From Comamonas antarctica (GTDB lineage Bacteria; Pseudomonadota; Gammaproteobacteria; Burkholderiales; Burkholderiaceae_C), in the NCBI RefSeq assembly GCF_013363755.1, contig NZ_CP054840.1, positions 2,907,501-2,971,500 on the forward strand: DNA of 64,000 nucleotides, in the 5' to 3' direction. The notes below the pieces were generated by a model. It was not told the DNA's origin. It saw only the letters and a list, made by a program, of their open reading frames with translations, and did not search any database. How positions within the stretch are numbered: position 1 is the first letter of the stretch; every line of letters starts with the position of its first letter. A program made the position numbers and the translations under genes. Of the stretch, positions 46,561-58,170 are shown piece after piece.

Positions 46561-47904
46561 TCACTTGTCTTTGTCGGTAAAAGGATTGTGCGAGGTTTTC
46601 ATCTCGATGCGCAGCGGCGTGCCCACGAGATTGAATTCCTTGCGGAAGCGCCCCTCGAGGAAGCGCTTGTACGCATCGGTCACATGCTCGAGCGAATTGC
46701 CGTGCACCACGATCACCGGCGGGTTCATGCCGCCCTGGTGGGCGTAACGCATCTTCGGGCGGAACATGCCGGCGCGCTTGGGCGCCTGGAACTGCACCGC
46801 CTCGAGCAGCAGGCGGGTGAGCACCGGCGTCGACATCTTGCAGGTGGCCGCCTTGTGCGCCTGGGCAATCGAGGTCCACAGCGGACCCAGGCCCTGGCGC
46901 TTGCGCGCCGAGATGAAATGCAGCGAGGCGAACTTCAGGAACGACAGGCGCGACTCGATCGAGCGCTGCAGCAGCTCGCGCTGGTACTCGTCGACCGCAT
47001 CCCACTTGTTGACGGCCAGCACCACGGCGCGGCCGCTTTCCAGGATGAAGCCCGCAATGTGCGAGTCCTGCTCGGTCACGCCCTGGGTGGCGTCGATCAG
47101 CAGCAGCACGACGTTGGCCGACTCGATGGCCTGCAGCGTCTTGACCACCGAGAACTTCTCGATGGCTTCGAACACCTTGCCCTTGCGGCGCAGGCCGGCA
47201 GTGTCGATCAGCTCGAACTTCTGGCCGTTGCGCTCGAACGGCACCGAGATCGCGTCGCGCGTGGTGCCGGGCATGTCGAAGGCCACCAGGCGCTCCTCGC
47301 CGAGCCAGGTGTTGATCAGCGTCGACTTGCCGGCATTGGGCCGGCCGGCCACGGCCAGCTTGATCGGACCGAGCTCGCCCTCTTCGAACGCATCGTCCTC
47401 GGGTTCGGGCAGGTTCAGCGGCTCGAGCGCGAGATCGACCAGGCTGCGCATGCCCTGGCCATGGGCCGCGGACACCGGGTACACCTGGCCCAGGCCGAGT
47501 TCATAGAACTCGCTGAGCTGGGGGCTTTCCAGCATGCCCTCGGCCTTGTTGGCCACCAGCAGGCAGGGCTTGCTCAGGCGGCGCAGGTACTTGGCGATCT
47601 CATGGTCCTGCGCGGACACGCCGGCACGCGCGTCGACCACGAAGATCACCACGTCGGCCTCGGCCACGGCCTGCTGCGTCTGCTTGGCCATCTCCTTGAA
47701 GATGCCGCTGGATGCATCGGGTTCGAAGCCGCCGGTGTCGATCACGATGTACTCGTGCTTGCCCTGCTTGCCCTGGCCGTAATGACGGTCCCGCGTCAAC
47801 CCGGCAAAGTCGGCGACGATCGCATCCCTCGACTTGGTAAGCCGATTGAACAGCGTCGATTTGCCCACGTTCGGGCGCCCTACTAGGGCAATAACTGGCT
47901 TCAT
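46561..47904 (-). CDS. der: Ribosome biogenesis GTPase Der (EngA)
   Basis: A 447-residue protein with two G domains (GRPNVGKST at residues 8-16 and GRPNAGKST near 187) and a KH-like C-terminal domain, the Der hallmark. It assists 50S subunit assembly. ATG at 47904 was chosen over a longer frame. It is 13 nt after bamB. Confidence 0.96.
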   Translation of the reverse strand: MKPVIALVGRPNVGKSTLFNRLTKSRDAIVADFAGLTRDRHYGQGKQGKHEYIVIDTGGFEPDASSGIFKEMAKQTQQAVAEADVVIFVVDARAGVSAQDHEIAKYLRRLSKPCLLVANKAEGMLESPQLSEFYELGLGQVYPVSAAHGQGMRSLVDLALEPLNLPEPEDDAFEEGELGPIKLAVAGRPNAGKSTLINTWLGEERLVAFDMPGTTRDAISVPFERNGQKFELIDTAGLRRKGKVFEAIEKFSVVKTLQAIESANVVLLLIDATQGVTEQDSHIAGFILESGRAVVLAVNKWDAVDEYQRELLQRSIESRLSFLKFASLHFISARKRQGLGPLWTSIAQAHKAATCKMSTPVLTRLLLEAVQFQAPKRAGMFRPKMRYAHQGGMNPPVIVVHGNSLEHVTDAYKRFLEGRFRKEFNLVGTPLRIEMKTSHNPFTDKDK

Positions 47905-47917
47905 CCCCAAATACCTA

Positions 47918-49057
47918 TCAATCCGGCCGGAAGCCGTACACGCCACCATTGCGCGTCACGACCACCAGCGTATCCGCAGCCACCACCGGTGCTGCAGCAA
48001 TCCCGGAGTCATCGGTCGTCAGGCGGTTCAACGGGGAACCATCCTCCTTGGACAACAGATGCACCAGACCATTGTCATCGCCCACCACCACCGAGCGGCC
48101 CACCACCAGGGGGGCCGTCAGCTTGCGCAGTTGCAGGCGATCCGTAGACCACAGGCGGCTGCCATCGGCACGCCGCCAGGCGATCACTGTTCCATTGCCT
48201 TCCGCGCCGACGACGCGTTCGGCATCGCCGCCCACGCCCTGGGCGCCGCGCGCCGGCTGGGCCCACAGCAGGCGCGCGCTGGACGCATCGACACAGGCCA
48301 CCGAGGCCTGGAAGGTGCGCGCGCAGAACTGGCTGTCGTCGCGGTACACCGGGCCGACCAGGTCGACCAGGCGCTCGACATCGTTGGTGCCGCGCGGGCT
48401 GGCCAGCGGCGCTTCCCACAGCACGGCGCCGTTGTCGGGGTTCAGGCCCACGAGCCGGCCCGAAAGGCCGGCCAGCAGCGTGTCGCCTAGGGCCGTGAGC
48501 ACGCCCGCCTGGCGCAGCACCAGCGACTCGCCGGTGCGCTGCTGGTGCCAGAGCTGGCGGCCGTCCTCGGCATCGAAGGCCGTGAGCGCGCGGTCGGCGG
48601 TCAGCACGAACACGCGCCCGCCGGCCACCAGCGGCGGCGTATACGAGGCCGCCGACAGGCGCTTGCGCCAGAGTTCGCGGCCCTGCTCGAGCAGCACCAC
48701 TTCGTTGCTGCGCGTGACCACGGCCTGCTGGCGGCCATTGCCGCCGACGCCGGCCGTCAGCGGCTGGCCGACCTTGGCCTGCCACAGCGAGGCACCGGAG
48801 TTGGCATCCAGCGCCTGCAGGCTGCCGTCGAGGCTGGCGAGCACCACCGTGGCGCCATGCACATCGACCACCAGCGGCATCTGCCCCAGCGGCGCGATTT
48901 TAGCCGTCCAGGACTTCTGCACGGGCAGCAAGGCCACGTTCGGCCCCAGGTCCGGGAGTTTGACCTTGTCGGACCACAGCGCGCAGCCGGCAAGGCCGGC
49001 CGCCAGGCCCAGGGTACAGAGGCTGCGCACCAGGCGCGTAGGCAGGCTGCGGGTCAT
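47918..49057 (-). CDS. bamB: Outer-membrane assembly lipoprotein BamB
   Basis: A 379-residue lipoprotein (lipobox GLAGC) with PQQ-like beta-propeller blades such as [20 protein letters not shown] and [15 protein letters not shown] repeats. It is a BAM-complex partner of BamA at the outer membrane. Its ATG overlaps the upstream stop by ATGA, so it is translationally coupled. Confidence 0.93.
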   Translation of the reverse strand: MTRSLPTRLVRSLCTLGLAAGLAGCALWSDKVKLPDLGPNVALLPVQKSWTAKIAPLGQMPLVVDVHGATVVLASLDGSLQALDANSGASLWQAKVGQPLTAGVGGNGRQQAVVTRSNEVVLLEQGRELWRKRLSAASYTPPLVAGGRVFVLTADRALTAFDAEDGRQLWHQQRTGESLVLRQAGVLTALGDTLLAGLSGRLVGLNPDNGAVLWEAPLASPRGTNDVERLVDLVGPVYRDDSQFCARTFQASVACVDASSARLLWAQPARGAQGVGGDAERVVGAEGNGTVIAWRRADGSRLWSTDRLQLRKLTAPLVVGRSVVVGDDNGLVHLLSKEDGSPLNRLTTDDSGIAAAPVVAADTLVVVTRNGGVYGFRPD

Positions 49058-49728
49058 AGTTTGGCTTCCGTCGGGCTGGTCTGGGGCTGGACTTGCACGC
49101 CCAGCGCGTTGAGCTTGAATTCCACCAGGCGGCGGTAGTCGGTCTGGCTGTCGAAGGCCTTGTAGGCCTTCTGATATTCGGCCACGGCCTGGGTCTTCTT
49201 GTCCTGCTGCGCCAGCGCATCGCCGCGGCGGTCGGCGGCCACGGCGGTGAACTCCGCCGGGAACGAGGCCGAGAGCTGCTGCAGCGCGGCATCGGGCTGC
49301 TTTTGCTCGATCAGCACCGATGCCAGGCGCACGCGCGCCAGCGACTGCAAGCCGTTGTCGCTGCCCTTGTCGGCGACCCAGGTCAGCGTTTCCTTGGCCT
49401 GGTCCCACTGGCCCGCGTCGGCATAGGCCTTCGCGGCCAGCAGGCCGGCTTGCGCCGCCTGCTGCGTGCCGGCGTAGCTGCCCTTGAGGTCGACAAGGGC
49501 CTGCCCCACGCGGTCGAGCTGCCGGCCTTCGACGGCCTGCGTCACCGCATCGGCCAGCGCCGCCGCCTGCGTCGATTGGCGCGCCTGCCAGTACTGATAG
49601 CCATTCCAGGCCGCAAAGCCGCCGAGCACGACAATCAGGGCACCCGTGATCGGGGTGCCCCATTTGTTCCAGAAATGCTTGAGCTGGTCGAGTTGCTCTT
49701 GTTCTTCAAGGTCGAAATGTTGGGCCAT
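49054..49728 (-). CDS. YfgM-like TPR membrane protein
   Basis: A 224-residue protein. A cytoplasmic N-terminus (HFDLEEQEQLDQLKHFWNKW) leads into one membrane helix (PITGALIVVLGGFAAWNGY), then periplasmic TPR-like helices. This matches YfgM, a SecYEG-associated chaperone partner usually encoded next to bamB and hisS. It overlaps bamB. Confidence 0.88.
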   Translation of the reverse strand: MAQHFDLEEQEQLDQLKHFWNKWGTPITGALIVVLGGFAAWNGYQYWQARQSTQAAALADAVTQAVEGRQLDRVGQALVDLKGSYAGTQQAAQAGLLAAKAYADAGQWDQAKETLTWVADKGSDNGLQSLARVRLASVLIEQKQPDAALQQLSASFPAEFTAVAADRRGDALAQQDKKTQAVAEYQKAYKAFDSQTDYRRLVEFKLNALGVQVQPQTSPTEAKL

Positions 49729-49745
49729 GGATATGCTGGGTGTTT

Positions 49746-51071
49746 TCAGTCGGTTGATTGTAGAAGGGTCGCCCACTGCGCCGCGGCGCTGAGGGATTGC
49801 GTGGTCTGGGCGCCGCTGCCGTCGCGCAGCGACTTGACCGTGACCTGGCCCTGTGCCAGCTCGTCCGCGCCAAAGATCAGCGCGAAGCGCGCGCCGCTGG
49901 CATCGGCTTTCTTGAACTGCGACTTCATGCTGCCCATGCCCTCGCCCGCCGCGCCCGAGGGGCTGTGCATCTGCACGCTGACGCCCGCGCCGCGCAGCGC
50001 CTGCACCACGCTGCTGACCAGGGGCAGCGTGGCCGCATCGGGCACCACCGCATAGGCGTCGGGCACGGGGGTGACCGTTGCCAGGCCGGCTTCCTTGACG
50101 AGTTCGAGCACGCGCTCGACGCCCAGCGCCCAGCCCACGGCCGGCGCCGCCTTGCCGCCGATCTGCTCGATCAGGTAGTCGTAGCGGCCGCCGCCGCAAA
50201 TTGTGCCCTGCGAGCCGAGCTGGTCGGTGATGAATTCAAACACCGTGAGGTTGTAATAGTCCATGCCGCGCACCAGGCGCGGGTTGATGCTCCAGGCGAC
50301 GCCGTTGGCATCCAGGATGGACGTCACGGTGTCGAGGTGGGTGCGCGAAGCCTCGCCCAGGAAGTCGAGCAGCCGCGGCGCGAGCTGCACCAGGGCCTGC
50401 ATGGCCGGGTTCTTGGTGTCGAGGATGCGCAGCGGATTGCTGTGTAGGCGGCGCTTGGCCTCCTCGTCCAGCAGTTCCAGGTTCTGCTCGAAATAGGCAA
50501 TCAGCGCCGCGCGGTGCGCGCGGCGCTCCTCGGGCTGGCCCAGGCTGTTGAGCTCCAGGCGCACGTTCTGCAGGCCCAGCTCCTTCCACAGCGCATCGGC
50601 CAGCAGGATCAGTTCGGCATCGACCTCGGCGCCATGGAAGCCCAGCGCCTCGGCGCCGATCTGGTGGAACTGGCGGTAGCGGCCGCGCTGCGGGCGCTCG
50701 TGGCGGAACATCGGGCCCATGTAGTACAGGCGCTTGCCGCCGTCATACAGCAGGTTGCTCTCGACGACGGCGCGCACCACGCCGGCCGTGGCCTCGGGGC
50801 GCAGCGTCAGCTGCTCGCCGTTGAGCCGGTCTTCAAAGGAGTACATCTCCTTTTCAACGATGTCGGTGACCTCGCCCAGGCCGCGCACGAACAGCGGCGT
50901 CGGCTCGACGATGGGAGTGCGGATGTTGCGGTAGGCATAGCGCTGCATCAGGCCGCGCACCTTGTCCTCGAGCCATTCCCAGCGCGCGGAATCGGGAGGC
51001 AGGATGTCGTTCATGCCTTTGACGGCAACAATCTTTCCCGGCTTGGGAGAGGCTTTGGTTTCAGTGGTCAC
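49746..51071 (-). CDS. hisS: Histidyl-tRNA synthetase
   Basis: A 441-residue class II synthetase. It has [13 protein letters not shown], motif 2 [20 protein letters not shown], motif 3 [12 protein letters not shown], and CGGGRYDYL. It charges tRNA-His. A GTG at 51071 is the best start because conserved residues begin soon after it; no nearer ATG keeps them. It lies 17 nt upstream of the YfgM-like gene. Confidence 0.95.
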   Translation of the reverse strand: MTTETKASPKPGKIVAVKGMNDILPPDSARWEWLEDKVRGLMQRYAYRNIRTPIVEPTPLFVRGLGEVTDIVEKEMYSFEDRLNGEQLTLRPEATAGVVRAVVESNLLYDGGKRLYYMGPMFRHERPQRGRYRQFHQIGAEALGFHGAEVDAELILLADALWKELGLQNVRLELNSLGQPEERRAHRAALIAYFEQNLELLDEEAKRRLHSNPLRILDTKNPAMQALVQLAPRLLDFLGEASRTHLDTVTSILDANGVAWSINPRLVRGMDYYNLTVFEFITDQLGSQGTICGGGRYDYLIEQIGGKAAPAVGWALGVERVLELVKEAGLATVTPVPDAYAVVPDAATLPLVSSVVQALRGAGVSVQMHSPSGAAGEGMGSMKSQFKKADASGARFALIFGADELAQGQVTVKSLRDGSGAQTTQSLSAAAQWATLLQSTD

Positions 51072-51142
51072 AGCAGAAATCGGAAAAATGAAAGAAAGGA
51101 CGCGCGAGCGCCGCGGCCCCGCAGGCCGCGCGCAGCGCAGGC

Positions 51143-52411
51143 CTAGGCCGCCGCGGCGCCATAGCGGCGCTGCACATACTGGTCGACGATGGCGTGGAAT
51201 TCCTCGGCGATATTGTCACCGCGCAGCGTCATGGCCTTTTCGCCATCGATGAACACCGGCGCCGCAGGCGCCTCGCCGTTGCCCGGCAGGCTGATGCCGA
51301 TGTCGGCATGCTTGCTTTCGCCCGGCCCGTTGACGATGCAGCCCATGACGGCCACGCGCATGGCTTCGACACCCGGATAGCGCAGGCGCCACACCGGCAT
51401 CTGCGCGCGCAGGTGGTCGTCGATGCGCTTGGCCAGCTCCTGGAAGGTGGTGCTGGTGGTGCGCCCGCAGCCCGGACAGGCGGTGACGCTGGGCACGAAC
51501 ATGCGCATGCCCAGCGACTGCAGGATCTCGCCGGCGACCACCACTTCCTGCGTGCGCGCTTCGCCGGGCTGGGGCGTGAGCGAGACGCGGATGGTGTCGC
51601 CGATGCCCTCTTGCAGCAGCACGGCCAGCGCGGCCGTCGAGGCCACCGTGCCCTTGGTCGCCATGCCGGCTTCGGTCAGGCCCAGGTGCAGCGCGTAATC
51701 GCAGCGGCGCGACAGCTCGCGGTAGACCGAAATCAGGTCCTGCACGCCGCTGACCTTGCACGACAGGATGATCTGGTTGCCGCTCAGGCCCATCGATTCG
51801 GCCAGCCGCGCCGAGTCGATGGCCGAGGTGATCAGCGCCTCGTACATTACCTGGCGCGGATCCCAGGGCTGGGCGCGGCGGTTGTTCTCGTCCATGAGGC
51901 TGGCCAGCAGCTCCTGGTCCAGGCTGCCCCAGTTGACGCCGATCCGCACCGCCTTGTCGTAGCGCGCCGCGGCTTCGATCATCTGACCGAACTGCTTGTC
52001 GCGCTTGTCGCCCTTGCCGACGTTGCCAGGGTTGATGCGGTACTTGGACAGCGCCTGGGCGCAGTCCGGGAACTCGGTCAACAGCCGGTGGCCGTTGTAA
52101 TGGAAGTCGCCGACCAGGGGCACGTTCTCGCCCATGCGGTCGAGCTGCTCGCGGATATAGGGCACGGCCGCGGCGGCCTCGGGCGTGTTGACGGTGATGC
52201 GCACCATCTCCGAGCCGGCCTGGGCCAGTTCGCGGATCTGGATCGCGGTCTCGATGGCATCGACGGTGTCGGTATTGGTCATCGACTGGATGCGCACTGG
52301 CGCATCGCCGCCCACCGTGACGACGCGGTCGCCCCAGACCACGCGGGCCTGGCGCGAGCGCCGCGCCGCGGGAGCGGACATGGGAATGGGCTGCGGTTCG
52401 TGGCTGTTCAC
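51143..52411 (-). CDS. ispG: 4-hydroxy-3-methylbut-2-enyl diphosphate synthase IspG
   Basis: A 422-residue 4Fe-4S enzyme of the MEP isoprenoid pathway. Start region [11 protein letters not shown], then GVNWGSLD, and the cluster Cys residues in [11 protein letters not shown] and [12 protein letters not shown] at 52411 follows the rodZ stop directly, with GAGGTG inside the end of rodZ. An ATG at 52380 is an alternative. Confidence 0.95.
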   Translation of the reverse strand: MNSHEPQPIPMSAPAARRSRQARVVWGDRVVTVGGDAPVRIQSMTNTDTVDAIETAIQIRELAQAGSEMVRITVNTPEAAAAVPYIREQLDRMGENVPLVGDFHYNGHRLLTEFPDCAQALSKYRINPGNVGKGDKRDKQFGQMIEAAARYDKAVRIGVNWGSLDQELLASLMDENNRRAQPWDPRQVMYEALITSAIDSARLAESMGLSGNQIILSCKVSGVQDLISVYRELSRRCDYALHLGLTEAGMATKGTVASTAALAVLLQEGIGDTIRVSLTPQPGEARTQEVVVAGEILQSLGMRMFVPSVTACPGCGRTTSTTFQELAKRIDDHLRAQMPVWRLRYPGVEAMRVAVMGCIVNGPGESKHADIGISLPGNGEAPAAPVFIDGEKAMTLRGDNIAEEFHAIVDQYVQRRYGAAAA

Positions 52412-53347
52412 TTATTTCACCTCAAAACGGGCTACGTCTTTACCTTGCGCCACGGCGGCGAGATCGAAGGGCTGGCCGCGCACCTGCAGCGTGGTGGCGG
52501 CAACGCGTCCCACCACCACCTGCACCGGCAGCGTGGCCGAGACCTGCGCCGTCTCCCCAGCGCCCAGGTTCTTGCTCAGCACGACCGCGCCGCGCGCGTC
52601 CTTGACCTGCACCCACGACGGGGCCGTGGCGCTGAACGCCAGCGGCGCCTGGCCGGGCAGCGCGGGTGGCACCGCGTCAGTGGCAGCCGCAGCTGCGGCA
52701 GCCGGAGCTGCGGCAGCCGGGGCTGCGGCTGGCGGCGTGTCGATGGCCGCAGGCACTGCGCCTGTCGGCGCCGCGGCAGGAAGTGCGGCGGCGGCCGGCA
52801 CATCCGCGGCGGGGGCCGCGGGCAATGCGGCAGCGGGCGCAGGCACGGCGTCCACCGGCTGGCTGGTCACCTCCCTGCCCTGCTCGGCGTCGCCGCGGTC
52901 CAGCATGCCGTCGGGCATGAAATAGACCGCCGCCGCGCCCAGCAACAGCAGGACCACCGCGCCCACCGCCTTGCGCGACACGCCGCCACTGCTGGCGGCC
53001 ATGCCGCCGCTCTTTCCGGCGCGGGCCTTGATCGGCGCGTTCAGGTGCATGCGCTGCGCGTCAAACCCCTTGATCGCGCTGCGCGGCAGCTTGTCGAGCA
53101 CCGGCTGGACTTCGAGGCCCAGCGTGCGGCAGATGCTCGAGGCCAGCGCCCGCATGAACACATGGTCGTTGAACGCCGCGTAATCGTCGGCTTCGAGCGC
53201 CTCGAGCTTGTGCACCGGTACCTTCAGCGCGCCGGCCAGCGCCGCCACATGCAGCCCCGCCGCCTCGCGTGCCTGGCGCAGCTGCTGACCAGCGCTCGCC
53301 TGCGTATCACCCTGTTCACCGGACATCGGCAACTCTCTCTCACTCAT
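52412..53347 (-). CDS. rodZ: RodZ-like HTH membrane protein
   Basis: A 311-residue RodZ-type protein. N-terminal HTH (GQQLRQAREAAGLHVAALAG), a basic stretch, one membrane helix (AVGAVVLLLLGAAAVYF), an Ala/Pro linker, and a C-terminal DUF4115 beta domain (SWVQVKDARGAVVLSKNL). RodZ ties MreB to the wall machine. The linker contains tandem repeats. Its start overlaps pilW by 8 nt; an in-frame ATG at 53326 is an alternative. Confidence 0.88.
   Translation of the reverse strand: MSERELPMSGEQGDTQASAGQQLRQAREAAGLHVAALAGALKVPVHKLEALEADDYAAFNDHVFMRALASSICRTLGLEVQPVLDKLPRSAIKGFDAQRMHLNAPIKARAGKSGGMAASSGGVSRKAVGAVVLLLLGAAAVYFMPDGMLDRGDAEQGREVTSQPVDAVPAPAAALPAAPAADVPAAAALPAAAPTGAVPAAIDTPPAAAPAAAAPAAAAAAATDAVPPALPGQAPLAFSATAPSWVQVKDARGAVVLSKNLGAGETAQVSATLPVQVVVGRVAATTLQVRGQPFDLAAVAQGKDVARFEVK
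52683..52727 (-). repeat. Three 15-nt tandem repeats in the rodZ linker
   Basis: On the + strand, GCAGCCGCAGCTGCG, GCAGCCGGAGCTGCG and GCAGCCGGGGCTGCG follow each other. They encode Ala/Pro linker residues and could vary in number without a frameshift. Confidence 0.85.
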
Positions 53348-54173
53348 TGAATGCACCCCGTTGATAGGCCAACCACTCGCGCGATTCCGGAAAACGCCGC
53401 CCCAGCGGGCCGGCCAGCTGCTGCATGGCCAGCTGGTCGCCCTGGGCGCGTTCGATCCTGATGCCAAGCCACAGCGACTCGGCGTTGGCCTGTTCGCTGT
53501 TGTTCAGGCGGCGGATGTAGAAGCGCGCACGCGTGGCATCCCCCTGAACATACAGCACGTTGGCCAGGTTGTAGGCGACAACCGGATTGCCGGCGTCCAT
53601 TTCATAGGCCTTGAACAAGGCCTGTTCGGCGGCCTTGTGCTGGCCGGCGCTCTCCAGGCAAAGGCCTTTGGCCATCCAGGTCTTGGCGGCCGCCTGGTAG
53701 CGCGGCTGGGCCAGCGCATCGTTGAACAGCTGGTCGGCCTGCGCATAGCGCTTCTGCTGGCACAGCAGCCAGCCATAGTTGTGCATGACGTTGCCGTCGC
53801 GCGGCGCCAGCGCGAGCGCGCGGCGGAAACCGTCTTCGGCCAGCACCGGATCGTTCAGTTGCATGTAGATCAGGCCGCGCAGCTGGTGCGCCTCGGCATA
53901 GCCGGGATCGGTGGCCAGCGACTGCTTGATCTCGTCAAGCGCGATCTCGGTCTTGCCGAGCTGGAAATAGCTGCCCGCGAGCTCCATGCGGATGCGCGCG
54001 CGGCGCCGGACCTCGGACTCATCGGACGGCGTGACGATGTCGCCCTGCGCACTGTCGGCGCCGCTGGCGCGCGGGCCGCTCGCACAGCCGGCGAGCAGCG
54101 CCAGGCCCAGGCAGGCTGCGAACCCCCAGCCCCGGTATGAACTTGCCAGCCGTGCGATGTTTCCAGGATTCAT
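53340..54173 (-). CDS. pilW: Type IV pilus biogenesis/stability lipoprotein PilW (PilF)
   Basis: A 277-residue lipoprotein (lipobox ALLAGC) with about six TPR units (RIRMELAGSYFQLGKTEIAL, YAEAHQLRGLIYMQLND, NVMHNYGWLLCQQKRYAQ). It pilots the pilus secretin PilQ to the outer membrane. It lies 21 nt after rlmN and overlaps rodZ. Confidence 0.92.
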   Translation of the reverse strand: MNPGNIARLASSYRGWGFAACLGLALLAGCASGPRASGADSAQGDIVTPSDESEVRRRARIRMELAGSYFQLGKTEIALDEIKQSLATDPGYAEAHQLRGLIYMQLNDPVLAEDGFRRALALAPRDGNVMHNYGWLLCQQKRYAQADQLFNDALAQPRYQAAAKTWMAKGLCLESAGQHKAAEQALFKAYEMDAGNPVVAYNLANVLYVQGDATRARFYIRRLNNSEQANAESLWLGIRIERAQGDQLAMQQLAGPLGRRFPESREWLAYQRGAFNE

Positions 54174-54194
54174 GCCATGAGCCTTGTGGTTTCC

Positions 54195-55316
<1,122 letters not shown>

Positions 55317-55396
55317 ATCGGCATGCAGGTCCACGCCGCCGCCAGGCGCCGCCGGCAAAAGGCCCGGAGGCCTCGTGCCCTGCGGCGTCCACGCGA

Positions 55397-55822
55397 TCAA
55401 CGCGAGTAGATGTTCAGGCCGGGGAAGAAGAAAGCAACTTCCACTGCCGCGGTTTCAGCAGCATCCGAGCCATGCACTGCATTGGCGTCGATGCTGTCGG
55501 CGAAGTCGGCGCGGATGGTGCCGGCTTCTGCCTTCTTCGGGTCGGTGGCGCCCATCAGTTCACGGTTCGTCAGGATGGCGTTCTCGCCTTCCAGAGCCGT
55601 GACCATCACGGGGCCGGAGATCATGAAGTCGACCAAGTCCTTGAAGAAAGGACGGGCAGCGTGCACAGCGTAGAACTGTTCAGCTTCCTGGCGCGACAGG
55701 TGGATCATGCGGGCTGCCACGACCTTCAGGCCAGCGCCTTCGAAACGGGCGTAGATCTGGCCGATCACGTTCTTGGCAACTGCGTCGGGCTTGATGATGG
55801 AGAGGGTGCGTTCGATAGCCAT
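55397..55822 (-). CDS. ndk: Nucleoside diphosphate kinase
   Basis: A 141-residue enzyme with the active-site His in NAVHGSDA and start [15 protein letters not shown]. It balances NTP pools. ATG at 55822; it leads the rlmN-pilW-rodZ-ispG string. Standard length. Confidence 0.97.
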   Translation of the reverse strand: MAIERTLSIIKPDAVAKNVIGQIYARFEGAGLKVVAARMIHLSRQEAEQFYAVHAARPFFKDLVDFMISGPVMVTALEGENAILTNRELMGATDPKKAEAGTIRADFADSIDANAVHGSDAAETAAVEVAFFFPGLNIYSR

Positions 55823-55956
55823 TTGGTTTTCCTTGAGGGGTTTTAAAGATTTTTGTCCGTAAGAACAAAACCTCCCATTCTAGCGATCTCAGGCATACAC
55901 CTGACTCTCCACCGGGGACTGCCGGCAGCAAGCCGCCCGCCTCCCCTGCCCGGCGC

Positions 55957-56011
55957 CCAGCTAGGCGCCCCCAGCTAGGCGCCCCCAGCTAGGCGCCCCC
56001 AGCTAGGCGCC
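55957..56011. repeat. Four tandem 14-nt repeats between rluB and ndk
   Basis: The unit CCAGCTAGGCGCCC occurs three times exactly and a fourth time short by one base. Each unit carries GGCGCC and AGCT palindromes, so adjacent units can pair. It ends 5 nt before the rluB stop region (56017) and could act as a 3' structure for rluB. Confidence 0.9.
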
Positions 56012-56016
56012 TCCGC

Positions 56017-57291
56017 TCAGCGGCGGCCGCGGCGCTGGGCCGTGGCGCGCTTGGTTTCCTTGCGCGCCCGCGCCAGGCTGTCTTCGCCGATGTAGCCAGG
56101 CGTGGTCTTCAGCGGATCGGCCTGGGCTTCGCCGGCCTGCGTGGGCTTGCGGCCCGGGCCGGATCTCGGCGCCGCGGTGCGCGCGGCAAAGATGCCGCCG
56201 CCCTTGCGCGCCGGCGCCGGTGCCGAAGCCCGGCCCCGCGGCGCGCGCTCGGCACGCTCGGCCGCCTGCTCCTCGGGGTTGCGCGCCGCCTGGCGCAGCG
56301 CCTGGATGTCCTTCTCGTCGAGCTCCATGAACGCGCCGCGCTTGAGGCCGCGCGGCAGCAGCATGGCGCCGTAGCGGATGCGGATCAGCCGGCTCACGGC
56401 GTGGCCCACGGCCTCGAACATGCGCCGCACTTCGCGGTTGCGGCCTTCGGAAATGGTCACGCGGTACCAGCAGTTCGCGCCTTCGCCGCCGCCATCCTCG
56501 ATGGAGCCGAAAGCGGCTTCGCCGTCCTCGAGCTTGACGCCGTCAAGCAGCTTTTGCTTTTCTTCCTTGTTGAGCGCGCCCAGCACGCGCACCGCGTACT
56601 CGCGCTCCAGGCCGAAGCGCGGGTGCATCAGGTTGTTGGCCAGGTCGCCGGAATTGGTGAACAGCAGCAGGCCTTCGGTGTTCAGGTCGAGACGGCCTAT
56701 GGACTGCCACTTGCCCTGGTGCAGGCGCGGCAGGCGGCGGAACACCGTCGGGCGGTTCTGCGGATCGTCATGGCTCACCACCTCGCCCGCGGGCTTGTGG
56801 TAGGCCAGCACGCGGGCTTCGGGGCCCTCGACGCGAAAGCGGATCAGCCGGCCGTTGACCTTGATCTGGTCGCCCAGCTGCACGCGCTGGCCGACGTGGG
56901 CCGGCTCGTTGTTGACGAAGATCTTGCCTTCGACAATCAGCTTTTCCATCTCCAGGCGCGAGCCCATGCCGGCCTGGGCCAGCACCTTGTGCAGCTTGGG
57001 CGATTCCGCCTGCGGCGTCAGCACGCGCTTGGCCAGCGCCGCGTCCTCGGGCTGCAGTTCCTGGGCATCCAGCTCACCGGCCACCACATCGGCAAAATCA
57101 AAGCCGGGCGCGGCAGCGGCCGCCGGCACCGCCGTGTTGCGGCGCGGGCCCTTGCCGAAGGCTCCCTTGACCTGCTGCGGGCGCGGGCGCGGTTGGGGGC
57201 GCTGGCGCGCTGCGGGACGTGCGTCCTGGCTTGCGTCTGCATCAGGCACCGGGTTGAGCTTGCCGTCTTTATCCGCCGTCGAATCGTTCAT
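56017..57291 (-). CDS. rluB: 23S rRNA pseudouridine synthase RluB-like
   Basis: A 424-residue synthase. After a basic N-tail it has an S4 domain (LHKVLAQAGMGSRLEMEKLI) and the catalytic core SIGRLDLNTEGLLLFTNSG with its Asp, then a long Arg/Ala-rich tail. It modifies U2605 in 23S rRNA. ATG at 57291 has AGGA upstream; an ATG at 57330 coupled to the scpB stop is an alternative. Confidence 0.9.
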   Translation of the reverse strand: MNDSTADKDGKLNPVPDADASQDARPAARQRPQPRPRPQQVKGAFGKGPRRNTAVPAAAAAPGFDFADVVAGELDAQELQPEDAALAKRVLTPQAESPKLHKVLAQAGMGSRLEMEKLIVEGKIFVNNEPAHVGQRVQLGDQIKVNGRLIRFRVEGPEARVLAYHKPAGEVVSHDDPQNRPTVFRRLPRLHQGKWQSIGRLDLNTEGLLLFTNSGDLANNLMHPRFGLEREYAVRVLGALNKEEKQKLLDGVKLEDGEAAFGSIEDGGGEGANCWYRVTISEGRNREVRRMFEAVGHAVSRLIRIRYGAMLLPRGLKRGAFMELDEKDIQALRQAARNPEEQAAERAERAPRGRASAPAPARKGGGIFAARTAAPRSGPGRKPTQAGEAQADPLKTTPGYIGEDSLARARKETKRATAQRRGRR

Positions 57292-57330
57292 ATCGTTTTC
57301 CTGTGTCGCATCACGCGAGACTTCTTTCAT

Positions 57331-58008
57331 TCAAACCTGGGGCAGGAGAGACGCCTGGCCGTCCGGGCCGGTGCTGTCCTGCGGCGTGTCGCCGCCCTCC
57401 TGCTCCTCTGCCGCGGCCCCTGCCGTTTCGGCCTGCGGCGCGGAAGCTTCCGCGTCGCCTTGCGCTTCCAGGGCCTTGAACAGGTCCTGTTGCGGCACGC
57501 CGGGCTGCATTGCCGGCAGCTGGTCCAGCGATTGCAGTCCGAGGTCGTCCAGGAACTGCCGCGTCGTTGCCAGCAGCGCGGGCCGGCCCACGGTTTCGCG
57601 GTGGCCGATGACCTCGACCCAGCCGCGGTCCTCGAACTGCTTGATCAGCAGGCTGTTCACGGTGACACCGCGGATATCCTCGATGTCGCCGCGCGTGACC
57701 GGCTGTTTGTAGGCAATGATGGCCAGCGTCTCGAGCGCCGCGCGCGTGTAGCGCGGCGGCTTCTCGGGATGCAGCCGGTCGAGGTAGATGCGCATCTCCG
57801 GGCGGCTCTGGAAACGCCAGCCCGACGCCACCTGCACCAGTTCCACGCCGCGCAGCGCCCAGTCCTGCTGCAACTCGAGCAGCAGGCCTTTGACAGTGTC
57901 GGTTCCAAGTGCATCGTCAAACAACGCCCGCAGGTCTCGCACGGAGACCGGCAAAGGCGCGCATATCAGAGCAGTTTCCAGAACCCGTTTGGCATCGACC
58001 GTATTCAT
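57331..58008 (-). CDS. scpB: Segregation and condensation protein ScpB
   Basis: A 225-residue protein with two winged-helix domains ([55 protein letters not shown]). ScpB helps Smc-ScpA condense chromosomes. The tail is Gln/Glu/Ala rich. scpA is not next to it here. ATG at 58008. The 162-nt region upstream has no gene. Confidence 0.9.
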   Translation of the reverse strand: MNTVDAKRVLETALICAPLPVSVRDLRALFDDALGTDTVKGLLLELQQDWALRGVELVQVASGWRFQSRPEMRIYLDRLHPEKPPRYTRAALETLAIIAYKQPVTRGDIEDIRGVTVNSLLIKQFEDRGWVEVIGHRETVGRPALLATTRQFLDDLGLQSLDQLPAMQPGVPQQDLFKALEAQGDAEASAPQAETAGAAAEEQEGGDTPQDSTGPDGQASLLPQV

Positions 58009-58170
58009 GGTGCAGCGACTCGGGGTAACGCGCCCCGGTGGCGGGGCTTCAGGGGAGACGGGCAGCAAAGCGGCTGCGCCGGCGGGCGTTCGGGCGTGGC
58101 TGGCGCCGTGCACACGGGCGCAGCACAGGCCGGAACCTGGGGCGGATTGTAGCCCAGCCGCGCAAATCGC

